From: Candidatus Brevefilum sp.
GTDB taxonomy: Bacteria; Chloroflexota; Anaerolineae; Anaerolineales; Anaerolineaceae
Direction of reading: 5' to 3'
Length of the DNA: 14,021 bases
Assembly: GCA_007119455.1 (NCBI GenBank)
Contig: SKPR01000004.1
Coordinates: forward strand, 1 to 14,021
Shown here: positions 6,453 to 14,021 of the stretch, piece after piece
Numbering within the stretch: the stretch's first letter is position 1
Layout of the letters: every line of letters starts with the position of its first letter
Program-made: the position numbers and the translations under genes
Notes under the pieces: model-generated
What the model saw: the letters and a program-made list of their open reading frames with translations, nothing else
Databases searched by the model: none
Told to the model about the DNA's origin: nothing

Positions 6453-7838
6453 ATGTCTAAGAAACACCTCATCCTGGCCCTGTTCGTGATCTTCCCGCTG
6501 GTTGTCGGATTGGCCTGCCTGGGCAGTGCACCTGACCCGACAGCTACCCCGGTCGAGGAAGAGGTCAGGGTTATCACGGTCGTCGTTACCGAACAACCCA
6601 CACCCGAACCAACGGAAACACCGACTGAAGAACCCACACCTGAACCGGATCTCTCCAGTGAGGGGTTGGTGCTGCTCGACAACAGCCTGTGGATCCAGGA
6701 GGAGGACACCGTCTTTGTGGCTTTTGAGGTGGAGAACATCACCAACGACCTGGTATTTGAAGAGATCAATTTCTCAGTGTTTGTTTTTGATGCCGCCGGA
6801 AACGAAATCGGCAGTGATTTTGATTTTACTCAGACGATCTACCCGGAACAGACCTATGGCGCCGTCTTCTACCTTTACCTGGGTGATGAGAGTCTGGTGG
6901 TCGATTCTGTGATCGTTGAGTGGGAGTACAACAGGGCCTCCCAGGCCAGCGTAGCGGACATGCCTTTCTTGCCTGAAAAGACCCTGTTCTGGCATAGCGG
7001 GGGCTTTCCCCGGGTGAGCGGTATGATCCGGAACAATACCCCCCAAACATATACCGATATCCGGGCCAATATCATCTGTTATAACACCGCTGGTGAAATT
7101 GTGGGCGGCGGTTACACTTTTGTTGATTTCATCCCTGGTAACGATTATATGGGCTACTCGACCTATGTTGACGCCTATGATGATGTTGCATCGGTCAGGG
7201 TCTTCCCTGATACGACCTACAGCACGAAGATGATCGAAGGTGCTGATTTCTGGTCTGACGTCTCAATCATCGACGATCATTTCTATTCTGACGATTGGGG
7301 CAATATCATGGGTGGCGTTATAGTGGAAAATGAAACCGATCAAGTCTTGAAGAATACGAACGTTTTCGCCACTTTTTATGATGACGATGGCCATGTAACC
7401 ACCACCGGTTATATTTATATCGATTTGCTGCTTCCCAACACGAAAATCGGCGTCTCACCCTGGGTCTCCACACCGCCTTCGGATGCTATCACTTCCAGTT
7501 TTGATGTTCTGGTGTTTCCGGGCGAAGTTTTAGAAGATTACGAGCTCACGAGCAATCCCTTTGTCGTCAACAGCACTGAAGTGACCGGTGACTACGAGGA
7601 TTATGTCACTGTCAGCTTTACCAACACCTATGATAAGCCTGTTTCCGAAGTGGAAGTGTATGTTTTACTTTTCAATGCTGAAGACCTGATCATCGGTGGT
7701 GGTGATACCTGGACCAGCGAACCGACACCTGCTGGTGGCACAACCGAGGTTGAGTTGTGGATCAATTATGACAGTGAAATGACGATCGCACGCATCGAAG
7801 CATGGGTTGTCCCCAATAACTGGACCCGTTTCGATTGA
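6453..7838 (+). CDS. Lipoprotein with four tandem FxLyD-like repeats
   Basis: The 461-aa protein has a lipoprotein signal (KK followed by a hydrophobic stretch, lipobox GLAC, lipidated C22) and a disordered Thr/Pro/Glu linker (about 27-66). The rest is four repeats of roughly 90 residues (about 71-160, 177-258, 268-360 and 366-455). Each carries a core of the type N-x-T followed by alternating hydrophobic residues, then FD/YN/YD and a G-x-x-x-G turn: compare ENITNDLVFEEINFSVFVFD, RNNTPQTYTDIRANIICYN and ENETDQVLKNTNVFATFYD. This matches FxLyD-type immunoglobulin-like domains, whose role is mostly unknown. The protein is strongly acidic and should sit on the outer face of the membrane. The start has AAGGAG at 6442-6447, 5 bases upstream. 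It ends at a strong terminator. A binding or scaffolding role at the surface is likely; no catalytic motif is seen. Confidence 0.82.
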   Translation: MSKKHLILALFVIFPLVVGLACLGSAPDPTATPVEEEVRVITVVVTEQPTPEPTETPTEEPTPEPDLSSEGLVLLDNSLWIQEEDTVFVAFEVENITNDLVFEEINFSVFVFDAAGNEIGSDFDFTQTIYPEQTYGAVFYLYLGDESLVVDSVIVEWEYNRASQASVADMPFLPEKTLFWHSGGFPRVSGMIRNNTPQTYTDIRANIICYNTAGEIVGGGYTFVDFIPGNDYMGYSTYVDAYDDVASVRVFPDTTYSTKMIEGADFWSDVSIIDDHFYSDDWGNIMGGVIVENETDQVLKNTNVFATFYDDDGHVTTTGYIYIDLLLPNTKIGVSPWVSTPPSDAITSSFDVLVFPGEVLEDYELTSNPFVVNSTEVTGDYEDYVTVSFTNTYDKPVSEVEVYVLLFNAEDLIIGGGDTWTSEPTPAGGTTEVELWINYDSEMTIARIEAWVVPNNWTRFD

Positions 7839-7864
7839 TTTCAACTCGGGCAAGGACATAAGAT

Positions 7865-7897
7865 AAAAGGTGCGGACTTCAAAAGCCCGCACCTTTT
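7865..7897. terminator. Bidirectional Rho-independent terminator
   Basis: An 11-bp stem AAAAGGTGCGG / CCGCACCTTTT closes an 11-base loop. The A-run on one side and T-run on the other make it work in both directions. It lies 26 bp after the lipoprotein stop at 7838 and 53 bp from the stop of the convergent lipoprotein at 7951, so it can serve both genes. Confidence 0.88.
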
Positions 7898-7950
7898 CAT
7901 ATTAGTCACACCCTGCAAAGGCAGTCATTGCCAGCGAACATGATCAATGG

Positions 7951-8601
7951 TCAGGGCGTCCACTGATCATGGACGACGCCCACCAGGAACCACACTTCCT
8001 CTTCCTGGATGAAGACCAACCTTAAAGAGCGCCAGTCCAGGCCTTCAAATTCAGGATCGAAGCCGCTGAAATGGTACTCAACAAAGGTGCTGTCGGGGTA
8101 GAACTCTTCAATATTATTGATCATGCTGCTCCACCCAATCTCTTCGCTGATGGCCATTTCTTCGGGGTCCGCAAAATCAACCGGGTAAATGAATTCTTCG
8201 TAATATTCTTCGAAGGTCAGCTCAATCGGATCGCCTGTGCCAACATATTGACCCCACAGGAATTCTTCATCCGATTCAACCAGTCCGGGCAATTCCTCCG
8301 CCATAAAGACCTGGTGCTCTTCACGCACATAGGTATAGGGCGAGAAGCGCACGCCCATTTCAGGGTGAGCGTATTCCGCCACTACTTCCATATCCATTTC
8401 AGCCAGGGCGTTGATGACAGCATCTGCCGATGCTTCCAGCGTGGGCGGCTCAGGAGGTTCCTCGGTTGGGGTTGGCGTAGGTGGGTCGGGAGGTGGTTCG
8501 GTTGGGGTCGGCGTATCCACCGGGGCCACCACATTGGCCACATCACAAGCTGCTAAAACCAATAACGGGATCAACATAACGATCACAAGTATCTTTTTCA
8601 T
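7951..8601 (-). CDS. Putative lipoprotein, unrecognised globular domain
   Basis: The 216-aa protein has a clear lipoprotein signal: MKK, a hydrophobic core and lipobox VLAAC with lipidated C19. It is followed by a Thr/Pro/Glu linker (about 29-53) with internal repetition. The domain at about 55-216 begins with a helix (SADAVINALAEMDMEVVAEYAHP), continues with the segment GVRFSPYTYV, and ends with a strand pair rich in aromatic residues (RSLRLVFIQEEEVWFLVGVVHDQW). The shape, a helix at the start and curved strands ending in WFLVGVVHD, recalls NTF2-like or similar alpha+beta cone folds, but I cannot assign a family. It is acidic and should be anchored outside the membrane. The start has AAGGAG at 8608-8613, 6 bases upstream. 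It is convergent with the FxLyD lipoprotein and has the same linker style. Confidence 0.82.
   Translation of the reverse strand: MKKILVIVMLIPLLVLAACDVANVVAPVDTPTPTEPPPDPPTPTPTEEPPEPPTLEASADAVINALAEMDMEVVAEYAHPEMGVRFSPYTYVREEHQVFMAEELPGLVESDEEFLWGQYVGTGDPIELTFEEYYEEFIYPVDFADPEEMAISEEIGWSSMINNIEEFYPDSTFVEYHFSGFDPEFEGLDWRSLRLVFIQEEEVWFLVGVVHDQWTP
8462..8515. repeat. Short direct repeat in the lipoprotein linker
   Basis: TCGGTTGGGGTTGGCGTA (8462-8479) recurs at 8498-8515 with one change, a period of 36 bp, with similar GGT-rich sequence between. On the coding strand it encodes the repeated PTPTE/PP linker. Such low-complexity repeats arise by slippage and are usual for this linker type. Confidence 0.6.
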
Positions 8602-8627
8602 ACAATGCTCCTTATCATTAATTTTTG

Positions 8628-8685
8628 TAACTGCTCAGGTCGTTCTACTGCTGAAGGCCATATGCCCTTGCATGCTGAGTAGTTA
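8628..8685. other. Large imperfect inverted repeat between divergent genes
   Basis: TAACTGCTCAG (8628-8638) pairs with CTGAGTAGTTA (8675-8685), 10 of 11 positions with the remaining one able to form G-U. Inside, 8654-8669 is a near palindrome centred on CATATG. On the plus strand the structure is followed by a T-rich stretch. It could be a leader structure of the minus-strand lipoprotein mRNA, an operator, or a terminator for an unseen transcript. The rest of the 8602-8778 gap is AT-rich and holds no other clear feature. Confidence 0.35.
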
Positions 8686-8778
8686 TTTATTTTTCTAACT
8701 TACTTTGATTCTACCGATTCCGATACTATTTTCCAAAAAAAATCAATCATGGTACACTAATCAAGTAATTTTTATCTG

Positions 8779-9345
8779 ATGAAGGAATTTGAAAGGCTTC
8801 CCGTGGACGATCCAAACGAAAACCGAAAAACCACAATGGAACATTGTGTCGATTTTGTCCTGCCGGTAATTCTGATCGGCGGGCTGGTGGCTCTGCTGGC
8901 CATCATGATCCGCGAACCCGTCCAGGGTTATGAAGGGATCATCCCTCAAGATGCCTGGCTGACACATGTTTTAAGTTACATCATTGTTGCCACCGAAATT
9001 GCCACTGCCTTTGTGATTGCTTCAGCCCTGGCAAGGGCTACCATCAGCTACACACGTCACCTGTTCGACCCGATCAACAGGCAGATCAATTACACCGAAC
9101 GGATTCGCCTCCGGCTGGGTCACATGCTCAACCTGGGGTTGGAGTTTGCCATTGGCAGCGACATCCTGCGTCTGGCGGTTGCTCCGAGTACACGTGATAT
9201 TATCATACTGTTTACCAAAGTGCTATTGCGAATCCTGCTCAATTACTTCCTTGACCGTGAAATTCGGGCCAGTGAAGAACTTTGTGGCCCGGGCAACTAT
9301 ATTCCGCCCATGGATGATCCTGAAACTGCTGACGAAAATATTTAA
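8779..9345 (+). CDS. DUF1622 family integral membrane protein
   Basis: The 188-aa protein matches the DUF1622 family, small membrane proteins of unknown function. Three membrane segments are visible at about 24-43, 62-85 and 137-157. The family hallmark is the conserved block IRLRLGHMLNLGLEFAIGSDILRLAVAP followed by the segment LLRILLNYFLDRE; the Arg and Glu/Asp residues in and next to membrane segments are typical. The N-terminal 20 residues are hydrophilic. The start is uncertain: ATG8779 has no ribosome binding site, while GTG8803 (residue 9) has GAAAGG 6 bases upstream. The gene opens a three-gene plus-strand cluster, 15 bp before the HD hydrolase. No function can be given from the sequence. 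Confidence 0.85.
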   Translation: MKEFERLPVDDPNENRKTTMEHCVDFVLPVILIGGLVALLAIMIREPVQGYEGIIPQDAWLTHVLSYIIVATEIATAFVIASALARATISYTRHLFDPINRQINYTERIRLRLGHMLNLGLEFAIGSDILRLAVAPSTRDIIILFTKVLLRILLNYFLDREIRASEELCGPGNYIPPMDDPETADENI

Positions 9346-9360
9346 AAATCCCCTAATTCT

Positions 9361-9954
9361 ATGACTGAACTAACACATTTACCAGACGAACTACAATTTC
9401 TCGCCTACATTGACAAACTAAAATCCGTTGAACGTAAGAATGCCTTGTTTGACGGCTCGCGTGACGAAAACGTCGCCGAACATAGCTGGCATGCTGCGCT
9501 GAGTGCACTGCTGCTGAAAGATTATCCAGATGAACCGGTTGATATCAACCTGGTAATCCGCATGCTCCTCGTGCACGACCTGGTCGAAATTGAAGCCGGA
9601 GATGCCTTTATTTACGACCCGGAAGAGCTGGCTCAGCAGGAAGAAGCAGAACGCGAAGCTGCTGAAATCGTATTCAGTAAACTCCCACCTGACCAGGTAC
9701 AACTTTTCAAGGATCTCTGGGACGAATTTGAGTCTCGCCAGACTCCGGAATCGCGATTTGCTAAAGCCATCGACCGGTTTATGCCGATTTACAGCAATAT
9801 CGGCAATGGCGGTTTTTTATGGCGAACATTTGGAATCACCCGGGCCCAGATACGAGTCAATATCGCCATCATCCGCGAAGGCTCATCACGGCTGGCAGAC
9901 CTGGCGGACCGGATGGTCGACCAGGCTGTGGAAGAAGGCCGGCTATCGCCCTGA
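9361..9954 (+). CDS. HD-domain phosphohydrolase, YfbR/HDDC2-like
   Basis: The 197-aa cytosolic protein is a metal-dependent HD-domain hydrolase of the YfbR/HDDC2 type, a group known for 5'-deoxynucleotidase activity on deoxynucleoside monophosphates. The metal ligands are all in place: H41 in AEHSWH, H72-D73 in LVHDLVEIEAGD, and D138 in KAIDRFMPI. The opening FLAYIDKLKSVERKN and the acidic E76/D81 after the HD pair also fit. Length is as expected. No ribosome binding site is clear before the ATG, and the gene starts 15 bp after the DUF1622 stop, so it probably relies on translation of that gene. The lycopene cyclase follows after 40 bp. Nucleotide clean-up is the likely role; the exact substrate is not shown. 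Confidence 0.87.
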   Translation: MTELTHLPDELQFLAYIDKLKSVERKNALFDGSRDENVAEHSWHAALSALLLKDYPDEPVDINLVIRMLLVHDLVEIEAGDAFIYDPEELAQQEEAEREAAEIVFSKLPPDQVQLFKDLWDEFESRQTPESRFAKAIDRFMPIYSNIGNGGFLWRTFGITRAQIRVNIAIIREGSSRLADLADRMVDQAVEEGRLSP

Positions 9955-9994
9955 TATTTAATTCAGGTCATTTCAACGTTCAGGGTGAGTTTCC

Positions 9995-11152
9995 ATGAAA
10001 AAATTTGATTACATCATCGCAGGGGGTGGGATGGCCGGACTCAGCCTGGCCTATCACATGCTTCACTCCCGGTTGGATGACCGGCAGGTCCTGATTGTGG
10101 ACCGTCAGCCCAAAACCGAAAATGACCGCACCTGGAGCTTTTGGTCTCGCGAATCAAGTCTTTACGATTCCATCCTTTACCGCCAGTGGAAAGAGCTGCA
10201 ATTCCATAGCCCGGGTTATTCTAAAACTTATGCCCTGCCACCTTACCGCTATAACATGCTGCGAGGGATTGATTTCTACCAGCACACGCAGATGGCGCTG
10301 CGTAAAGCGCCCAATTATCATTTCCTTTATGGGGATGTATCAGCCGTCAACAGCCTGCCCAATGGTGCTGAAGTCGTCGTGGATGGACAAGCTTACCAGG
10401 CGCCCTGGGTCTTCGACAGCCTGTACCTTCCCGGCCAGTTCAAGCCACAAAAAGGCCGCTACCGCTATCTATGGCAGCATTTCAAAGGCTGGATTATTGA
10501 AACACAGGATGCGATCTTCGAACCCCAAGCACCCACCCTGTTTGACTTCCGTACCTCCCAGAAACATGGTATGCAGTTTATTTACATCCTCCCATTCAGC
10601 GAACACCAGGCTCTGGTGGAGGTTACCCTTTTCACGGGCAACCTGCTCAGTGATGAAGATTACGATGACGCCCTGCAAACTTACCTTCGTGAGGTCCTGA
10701 ATCTGCATGATTACGAAATTCTGGAAACCGAACAGGGCCAGATCCCCATGACAGACCAACCCTTCCCGCGTTTCCCATCCCCCTACCAGATGACGATTGG
10801 CACCAAGGGCGGCCGTGTAAAGGCATCCACCGGTTACGCTTTCCTTCGCACCCAACACGACTCGCAGGCCATCGTCCGGTCTCTCCTGGATCATAATCAA
10901 CCCACCCACATCCCCCGAGATAGACGTCGTGCCAGGCTTTATGATGCTATTATGCTGGAAGTGATGGATCGCAACGGTGAACGGATGGCAGAGATTTTCA
11001 CCGATCTGTTTAGAAATAACCCGATCGACCGCATTTTCAGATTTTTAGACGAAGAGACCTCCCCTTTGGATGAAGTCAAGGTTTTTGCCTCCGTCCCATC
11101 CCGGCCCTTTATTGAAGCACTCTTCCATACCGGGTTTCGGTCATTCAAGTGA
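9995..11152 (+). CDS. crtY: Lycopene cyclase family protein (CrtY type)
   Basis: The 385-aa flavoprotein matches the CrtY/CrtL-type lycopene cyclases, which close beta rings on the ends of linear carotenes at the membrane using reduced FAD without net redox change. The dinucleotide-binding motif GGGMAG is at 10-15, following the strand FDYIIAG. Next come the family segment NDRTWSFW (43-50) and the mid-protein strand pair around YILPFSEHQALVEVTLFTG, which matches the conserved LP...LVE.T region near the active site. The late conserved TGYAFLR is present. Length is normal. The start has AGGGTGAG at 9982-9989, 5 bases upstream. No phytoene synthase or desaturase is in the window, so the enzyme is separated from the rest of its pathway. 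It ends 27 bp from the convergent DinG stop with no visible terminator. Confidence 0.87.
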   Translation: MKKFDYIIAGGGMAGLSLAYHMLHSRLDDRQVLIVDRQPKTENDRTWSFWSRESSLYDSILYRQWKELQFHSPGYSKTYALPPYRYNMLRGIDFYQHTQMALRKAPNYHFLYGDVSAVNSLPNGAEVVVDGQAYQAPWVFDSLYLPGQFKPQKGRYRYLWQHFKGWIIETQDAIFEPQAPTLFDFRTSQKHGMQFIYILPFSEHQALVEVTLFTGNLLSDEDYDDALQTYLREVLNLHDYEILETEQGQIPMTDQPFPRFPSPYQMTIGTKGGRVKASTGYAFLRTQHDSQAIVRSLLDHNQPTHIPRDRRRARLYDAIMLEVMDRNGERMAEIFTDLFRNNPIDRIFRFLDEETSPLDEVKVFASVPSRPFIEALFHTGFRSFK

Positions 11153-11179
11153 TTGGCCCCATTTCAATGAATTAAGCGT

Positions 11180-13978
11180 TTAAAGATTTAACCAGCGTTC
11201 GGTGACCTTTGGCAAGTCTGCCAACAGTCCCTGTTTGAAGGTGCAATTGGGCAGGGATTCAAGGAACAGTCTCCCATATTGCTTGGTCAGGACGCGCTTA
11301 TCCAGGACTGCTACGACACCCCGATCCGTCTGGGTGCGGATCAGGCGGCCAAACCCCTGCCTGAAACGCAGGATGGCTTCAGGTAAGGCATACTGGTAGA
11401 AGGGATCTTCGAAGGTTTCCGAACGTGCTGCGATAACGGGGTCAGAGGGCACGTCAAAGGGCAGTTTAACGATCATCAACACGGAGAGTGCATCACCAGG
11501 TACATCGACGCCCTCCCAGAATGCACGGGTACCTAAGAGGACGGCTCGTTCTGTCTCACGGAATGTTTCTAAAAGCATATTGGAAGACGCACCCTCACCC
11601 TGCTCGTAAACTTGAATATCATGCTTGGCCAGGTTGGGCGAGACGTTAGTGGATGTGCGTTGGAGCTGGGCGTACGAGGTGAACAGGGCCAGCATCCGAC
11701 CGCCGGATGCTTTGGCCACGCTCGAAATGGCTTGTTCGACAGCCCGTTGGTGGCCGTTGTAATTCGAAGGCTCGGGGATATCGGTGGCCACATAAACCAA
11801 AGAAGCGGTCTCATAATCGAAGGGAGACCCCACCACCAACTCTCCGGCATCTTCTGCGTTCAATTGCCGTCGAAGATACTCAAACTCTCCGCCAGCCGTC
11901 AACGTGGCGGAGGTCAGAATAACGCTTTCCTTCTGGTACCAGAGATGCTTTTCCATCAGACGACCGATGTGAAGGGGGGCAGCATGCAGGTTGACTTCCA
12001 TATACCTGGGGTTGATCTCCACCCAGTAGATGGTGTCCTGGTCCGGCTCCAGAGTCAGGCCGGTCAGATTGTGCTGAATTTCTTCCATCCTGGAAAACAT
12101 ATTCCCCAGGCTGCCCCACATATCTTCAGCTTCTTCATTGCCCTGGTCAGCCAGTTCTCGCATGGGTGTACGCAGGTCACGCAGGATCGCCAGTAATCCC
12201 TTTAAGGTTTCATTAGCCTGTTCCCAGGCGATTTCGACATCCAGCCAGATCGGTAGCGTACGAGTAGATGGCAGCACACGTTCCTGTTGGGGATAGGTGC
12301 CCAGGTTACGTCCTTCACGCTGCTCAAACAAAAAGGCATCCAGAGCCTGATAAAACTGGTTCATCTGGTTGTCAAACCTGAAAGCCAGGTCACCGGCTTT
12401 CTGAACAAGCTGGGTTAAGGCAGCCATCTGAGCTGGTTTGAGCAGATCCTCGCATAATTCGACAAATCTTCCCAGGACACCTGTTTTTTGGCTGCCAAGT
12501 TCGCGAGTCAGCCGGGTGATATCTATGGCGCGCACCCTGAAGGACATGGCGTTGGTGGTGGCGTCCTCAAGATGGTGGGCTTCATCGACAATCAGGTAAT
12601 CAAAGGGCGGCAGAACCCGGTTCCCTGTGGCTGTATCCGCCAGCAGGAGGGCATGGTTCACAATCAATAGATGCGCGTTTTCAGCGGCCAGCTTTGCCCG
12701 GTAGAAGGGACAACGGCCCCCGGTTCGTTTAAGGCAGATCTCCAGCCGGCAGCCTTCATCATCCGCCGAAAATCGCGACCAGACCGCGCGTTCCACCGGT
12801 CCATTGAGGTTAATTTCGGTCCGGTCACCGGTGCGGCTCTCCAGGAGCCAGACCAGTACCTTCCCCAGCACCCGCATCTCATCCACCGTTTCGGGTTTCC
12901 GCCGTCGCATGGCTGCCAGGCGGCGTGGACAAAGATAATTTGAACGACCTTTGAGTATGGCGGCCCTTAAGGGCAAATCCAGGGCGTTGCGCAGGTCGGG
13001 AATATCTTTTTTGATCAACTGGTCCTGCAGATTGATGGTATTGGTTGAAATGACAACCCGGGTATTGTGTTTCATCGACCAGTAGGCGGCCGGGATCAGG
13101 TAAGCAAAGGATTTACCCGTGCCTGTACCGGCTTCAATCATCATGTGCTTTGATTCGCTCAATGCTTGGGTGACAGCCCGGAGCATATCCACCTGCTGGG
13201 GCCGATATTCGTACTCATCAAAATATGCGGCAAACTTACCGCCACGATCCAGGACGGCAGCCACATCATCTATGTCCAGGGGTTCTCGACCTGGTTCAGC
13301 ACCAACCCGTTCACCCTCCTCATCAACCGGTTTTGTAAAAAGCGGCCCATGGGTCTCATCACCACCTTTCTGAGCCTGGACGGGTGCTTTGGATCGCTGA
13401 CGCAGAACCTGCTGCAGGGCCCAATTCGCCTGCCAATCCAGGGGATCGCCCAAGCGGACAATCTCAGCCAGCAGTTTCAAAGGAAGTTGTTGGGCTTTTT
13501 CAATCAACGCTACAAAAACGGCATGGGTCACTTTGGCGTCATCCAGGGCCCGATGAGTGGCCGGTAACAAGATATTGAGCTGCTGAGCCAGGGCTGACAG
13601 GTTATAGCGGGTTGCTGTGGGCATCAAGACAGCCGCCAACTCGTAAGTGTCAATATCAATATTATGGCGTAACCCACCTGCTCGCTGCAGGAAGGTAAGA
13701 TCAAAACTGATATTATGCCCCACAACCGGGCGCTCACCCACAAAGGCGATCAGATCGCCCATGACATCGGATATCCGGGGTGCGTGCTGTACCATGTTGT
13801 TGGAAATACCCGTTAATTGGGTGATAAAGCCCGGGATTGCCTGGCCAGGATTGACCAGGGTTGACCAGGTATCCTCCACCCGCCGCCCATTGAACCGGAC
13901 GGCGCCGATTTCAATAATCCTATCTTCTGCGGGATTTAACCCGGTTGTTTCAATATCTACGGCTACGATTGATGGCAT
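11180..13978 (-). CDS. dinG: DinG-family helicase with N-terminal DEDDh 3'-5' exonuclease
   Basis: The 932-aa protein joins an exonuclease (about 1-165) to an XPD/DinG superfamily 2 helicase (about 245-932), the layout and size of Bacillus subtilis DinG. Exonuclease residues are D8, E10, D93, H142 and D147 (DEDDh type, as in DnaQ). The helicase has Walker A GTGTGKS (284-290), DEAH at 465-468 and motif VI in the segment RQGFGRLIRTQTDRG near the C-terminus. Four cysteines, C350, C410, C415 and C423, follow the spacing pattern of the DinG Fe-S cluster. This is notable because the B. subtilis-type exonuclease fusion is generally described as lacking the cluster. Residues 195-235 form a loose linker. 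The likely role is DNA repair, for example unwinding R-loops or forked DNA. A TATAAT 7 bases before the ATG suggests a leaderless transcript. It is convergent with the lycopene cyclase. Confidence 0.93.
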   Translation of the reverse strand: MPSIVAVDIETTGLNPAEDRIIEIGAVRFNGRRVEDTWSTLVNPGQAIPGFITQLTGISNNMVQHAPRISDVMGDLIAFVGERPVVGHNISFDLTFLQRAGGLRHNIDIDTYELAAVLMPTATRYNLSALAQQLNILLPATHRALDDAKVTHAVFVALIEKAQQLPLKLLAEIVRLGDPLDWQANWALQQVLRQRSKAPVQAQKGGDETHGPLFTKPVDEEGERVGAEPGREPLDIDDVAAVLDRGGKFAAYFDEYEYRPQQVDMLRAVTQALSESKHMMIEAGTGTGKSFAYLIPAAYWSMKHNTRVVISTNTINLQDQLIKKDIPDLRNALDLPLRAAILKGRSNYLCPRRLAAMRRRKPETVDEMRVLGKVLVWLLESRTGDRTEINLNGPVERAVWSRFSADDEGCRLEICLKRTGGRCPFYRAKLAAENAHLLIVNHALLLADTATGNRVLPPFDYLIVDEAHHLEDATTNAMSFRVRAIDITRLTRELGSQKTGVLGRFVELCEDLLKPAQMAALTQLVQKAGDLAFRFDNQMNQFYQALDAFLFEQREGRNLGTYPQQERVLPSTRTLPIWLDVEIAWEQANETLKGLLAILRDLRTPMRELADQGNEEAEDMWGSLGNMFSRMEEIQHNLTGLTLEPDQDTIYWVEINPRYMEVNLHAAPLHIGRLMEKHLWYQKESVILTSATLTAGGEFEYLRRQLNAEDAGELVVGSPFDYETASLVYVATDIPEPSNYNGHQRAVEQAISSVAKASGGRMLALFTSYAQLQRTSTNVSPNLAKHDIQVYEQGEGASSNMLLETFRETERAVLLGTRAFWEGVDVPGDALSVLMIVKLPFDVPSDPVIAARSETFEDPFYQYALPEAILRFRQGFGRLIRTQTDRGVVAVLDKRVLTKQYGRLFLESLPNCTFKQGLLADLPKVTERWLNL

Positions 13979-13985
13979 ACCCCCG

Positions 13986-13991
13986 ATTATA
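13986..13991 (-). promoter_or_regulatory. Candidate -10 element of the DinG gene, leaderless transcript
   Basis: On the minus strand a perfect TATAAT ends 7 bases before the ATG at 13978. Transcription would begin at about 13979-13980, leaving essentially no leader and no room for a ribosome binding site. The expected -35 position (around 14009-14014) shows no good match. Confidence 0.4.
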
Positions 13992-14021
13992 CCTGTAAAA
14001 ATTAGTCCATACTCATGCCAT

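Noticed and set aside
8071..8556. Plus-strand frame of 161 codons opposite the second lipoprotein
   Set aside because: Its Gly/Trp/Arg-rich tail is only the reverse of the Pro/Thr/Glu linker; the minus strand has a lipobox and ribosome binding site.
11612..12196. Plus-strand frame of 194 codons opposite DinG
   Set aside because: It is antisense to the helicase domain and shows no motif or start signal of its own.
13851..13869. TTGACCAGG repeated twice in the DinG gene
   Set aside because: A 9-base repeat inside coding sequence for the exonuclease domain, fully explained by the protein.

Overview
The window reads as a stretch of ordinary chromosome from an anaerobic or facultative bacterium of the Chloroflexota, most likely class Anaerolineae. 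I infer this from the overall style of the proteins: lipoproteins with a lipobox followed by Thr/Pro/Glu linkers, FxLyD-like repeat lipoproteins, a DUF1622 membrane protein, a CrtY-type cyclase apart from other carotenoid genes, and a fermentation-type D-2-hydroxyacid dehydrogenase. No single marker proves the phylum. There is no phage, plasmid, CRISPR or defence island; the only mobile element is a REP-associated transposase.

Layout. 1-780: a tRNA-Leu(UAA) gene, then a REP-associated tyrosine transposase (RAYT) and a perfect 28-bp palindrome of REP type. 805-4565, minus strand: a D-2-hydroxyacid dehydrogenase, a DinB-fold protein (with a short, very basic reading frame directly after it) and a glycoside hydrolase family 2 enzyme. 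4566-4835: an AT-rich divergent control region with two inverted repeats. 4836-7838, plus strand: a beta-lactamase-fold serine hydrolase, closely followed by a small beta-solenoid-like protein with a C-terminal membrane helix, then a lipoprotein with four tandem FxLyD-like repeats. A strong bidirectional terminator (7865-7897) separates this from a second lipoprotein on the minus strand (7951-8601). 8779-11152, plus strand: a compact three-gene cluster of a DUF1622 membrane protein, an HD-domain phosphohydrolase and a lycopene cyclase. 11180-13978, minus strand: a DinG-type helicase with an N-terminal DEDDh exonuclease and an Fe-S cysteine set.

How the parts relate. The genes are a mix of metabolism (dehydrogenase, GH2), envelope proteins (two lipoproteins, two membrane proteins), nucleotide and DNA metabolism (HD hydrolase, DinG) and carotenoid ring formation. 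I see no single pathway that ties them together. The most informative non-routine signal is at the left end. The transposase gene has a flanking REP palindrome and also carries a degenerate half of that same palindrome in frame inside its own coding sequence. Several promoters look like extended -10 (TGn) promoters without a good -35. The DinG gene has a TATAAT so close to its ATG that the transcript would be leaderless.
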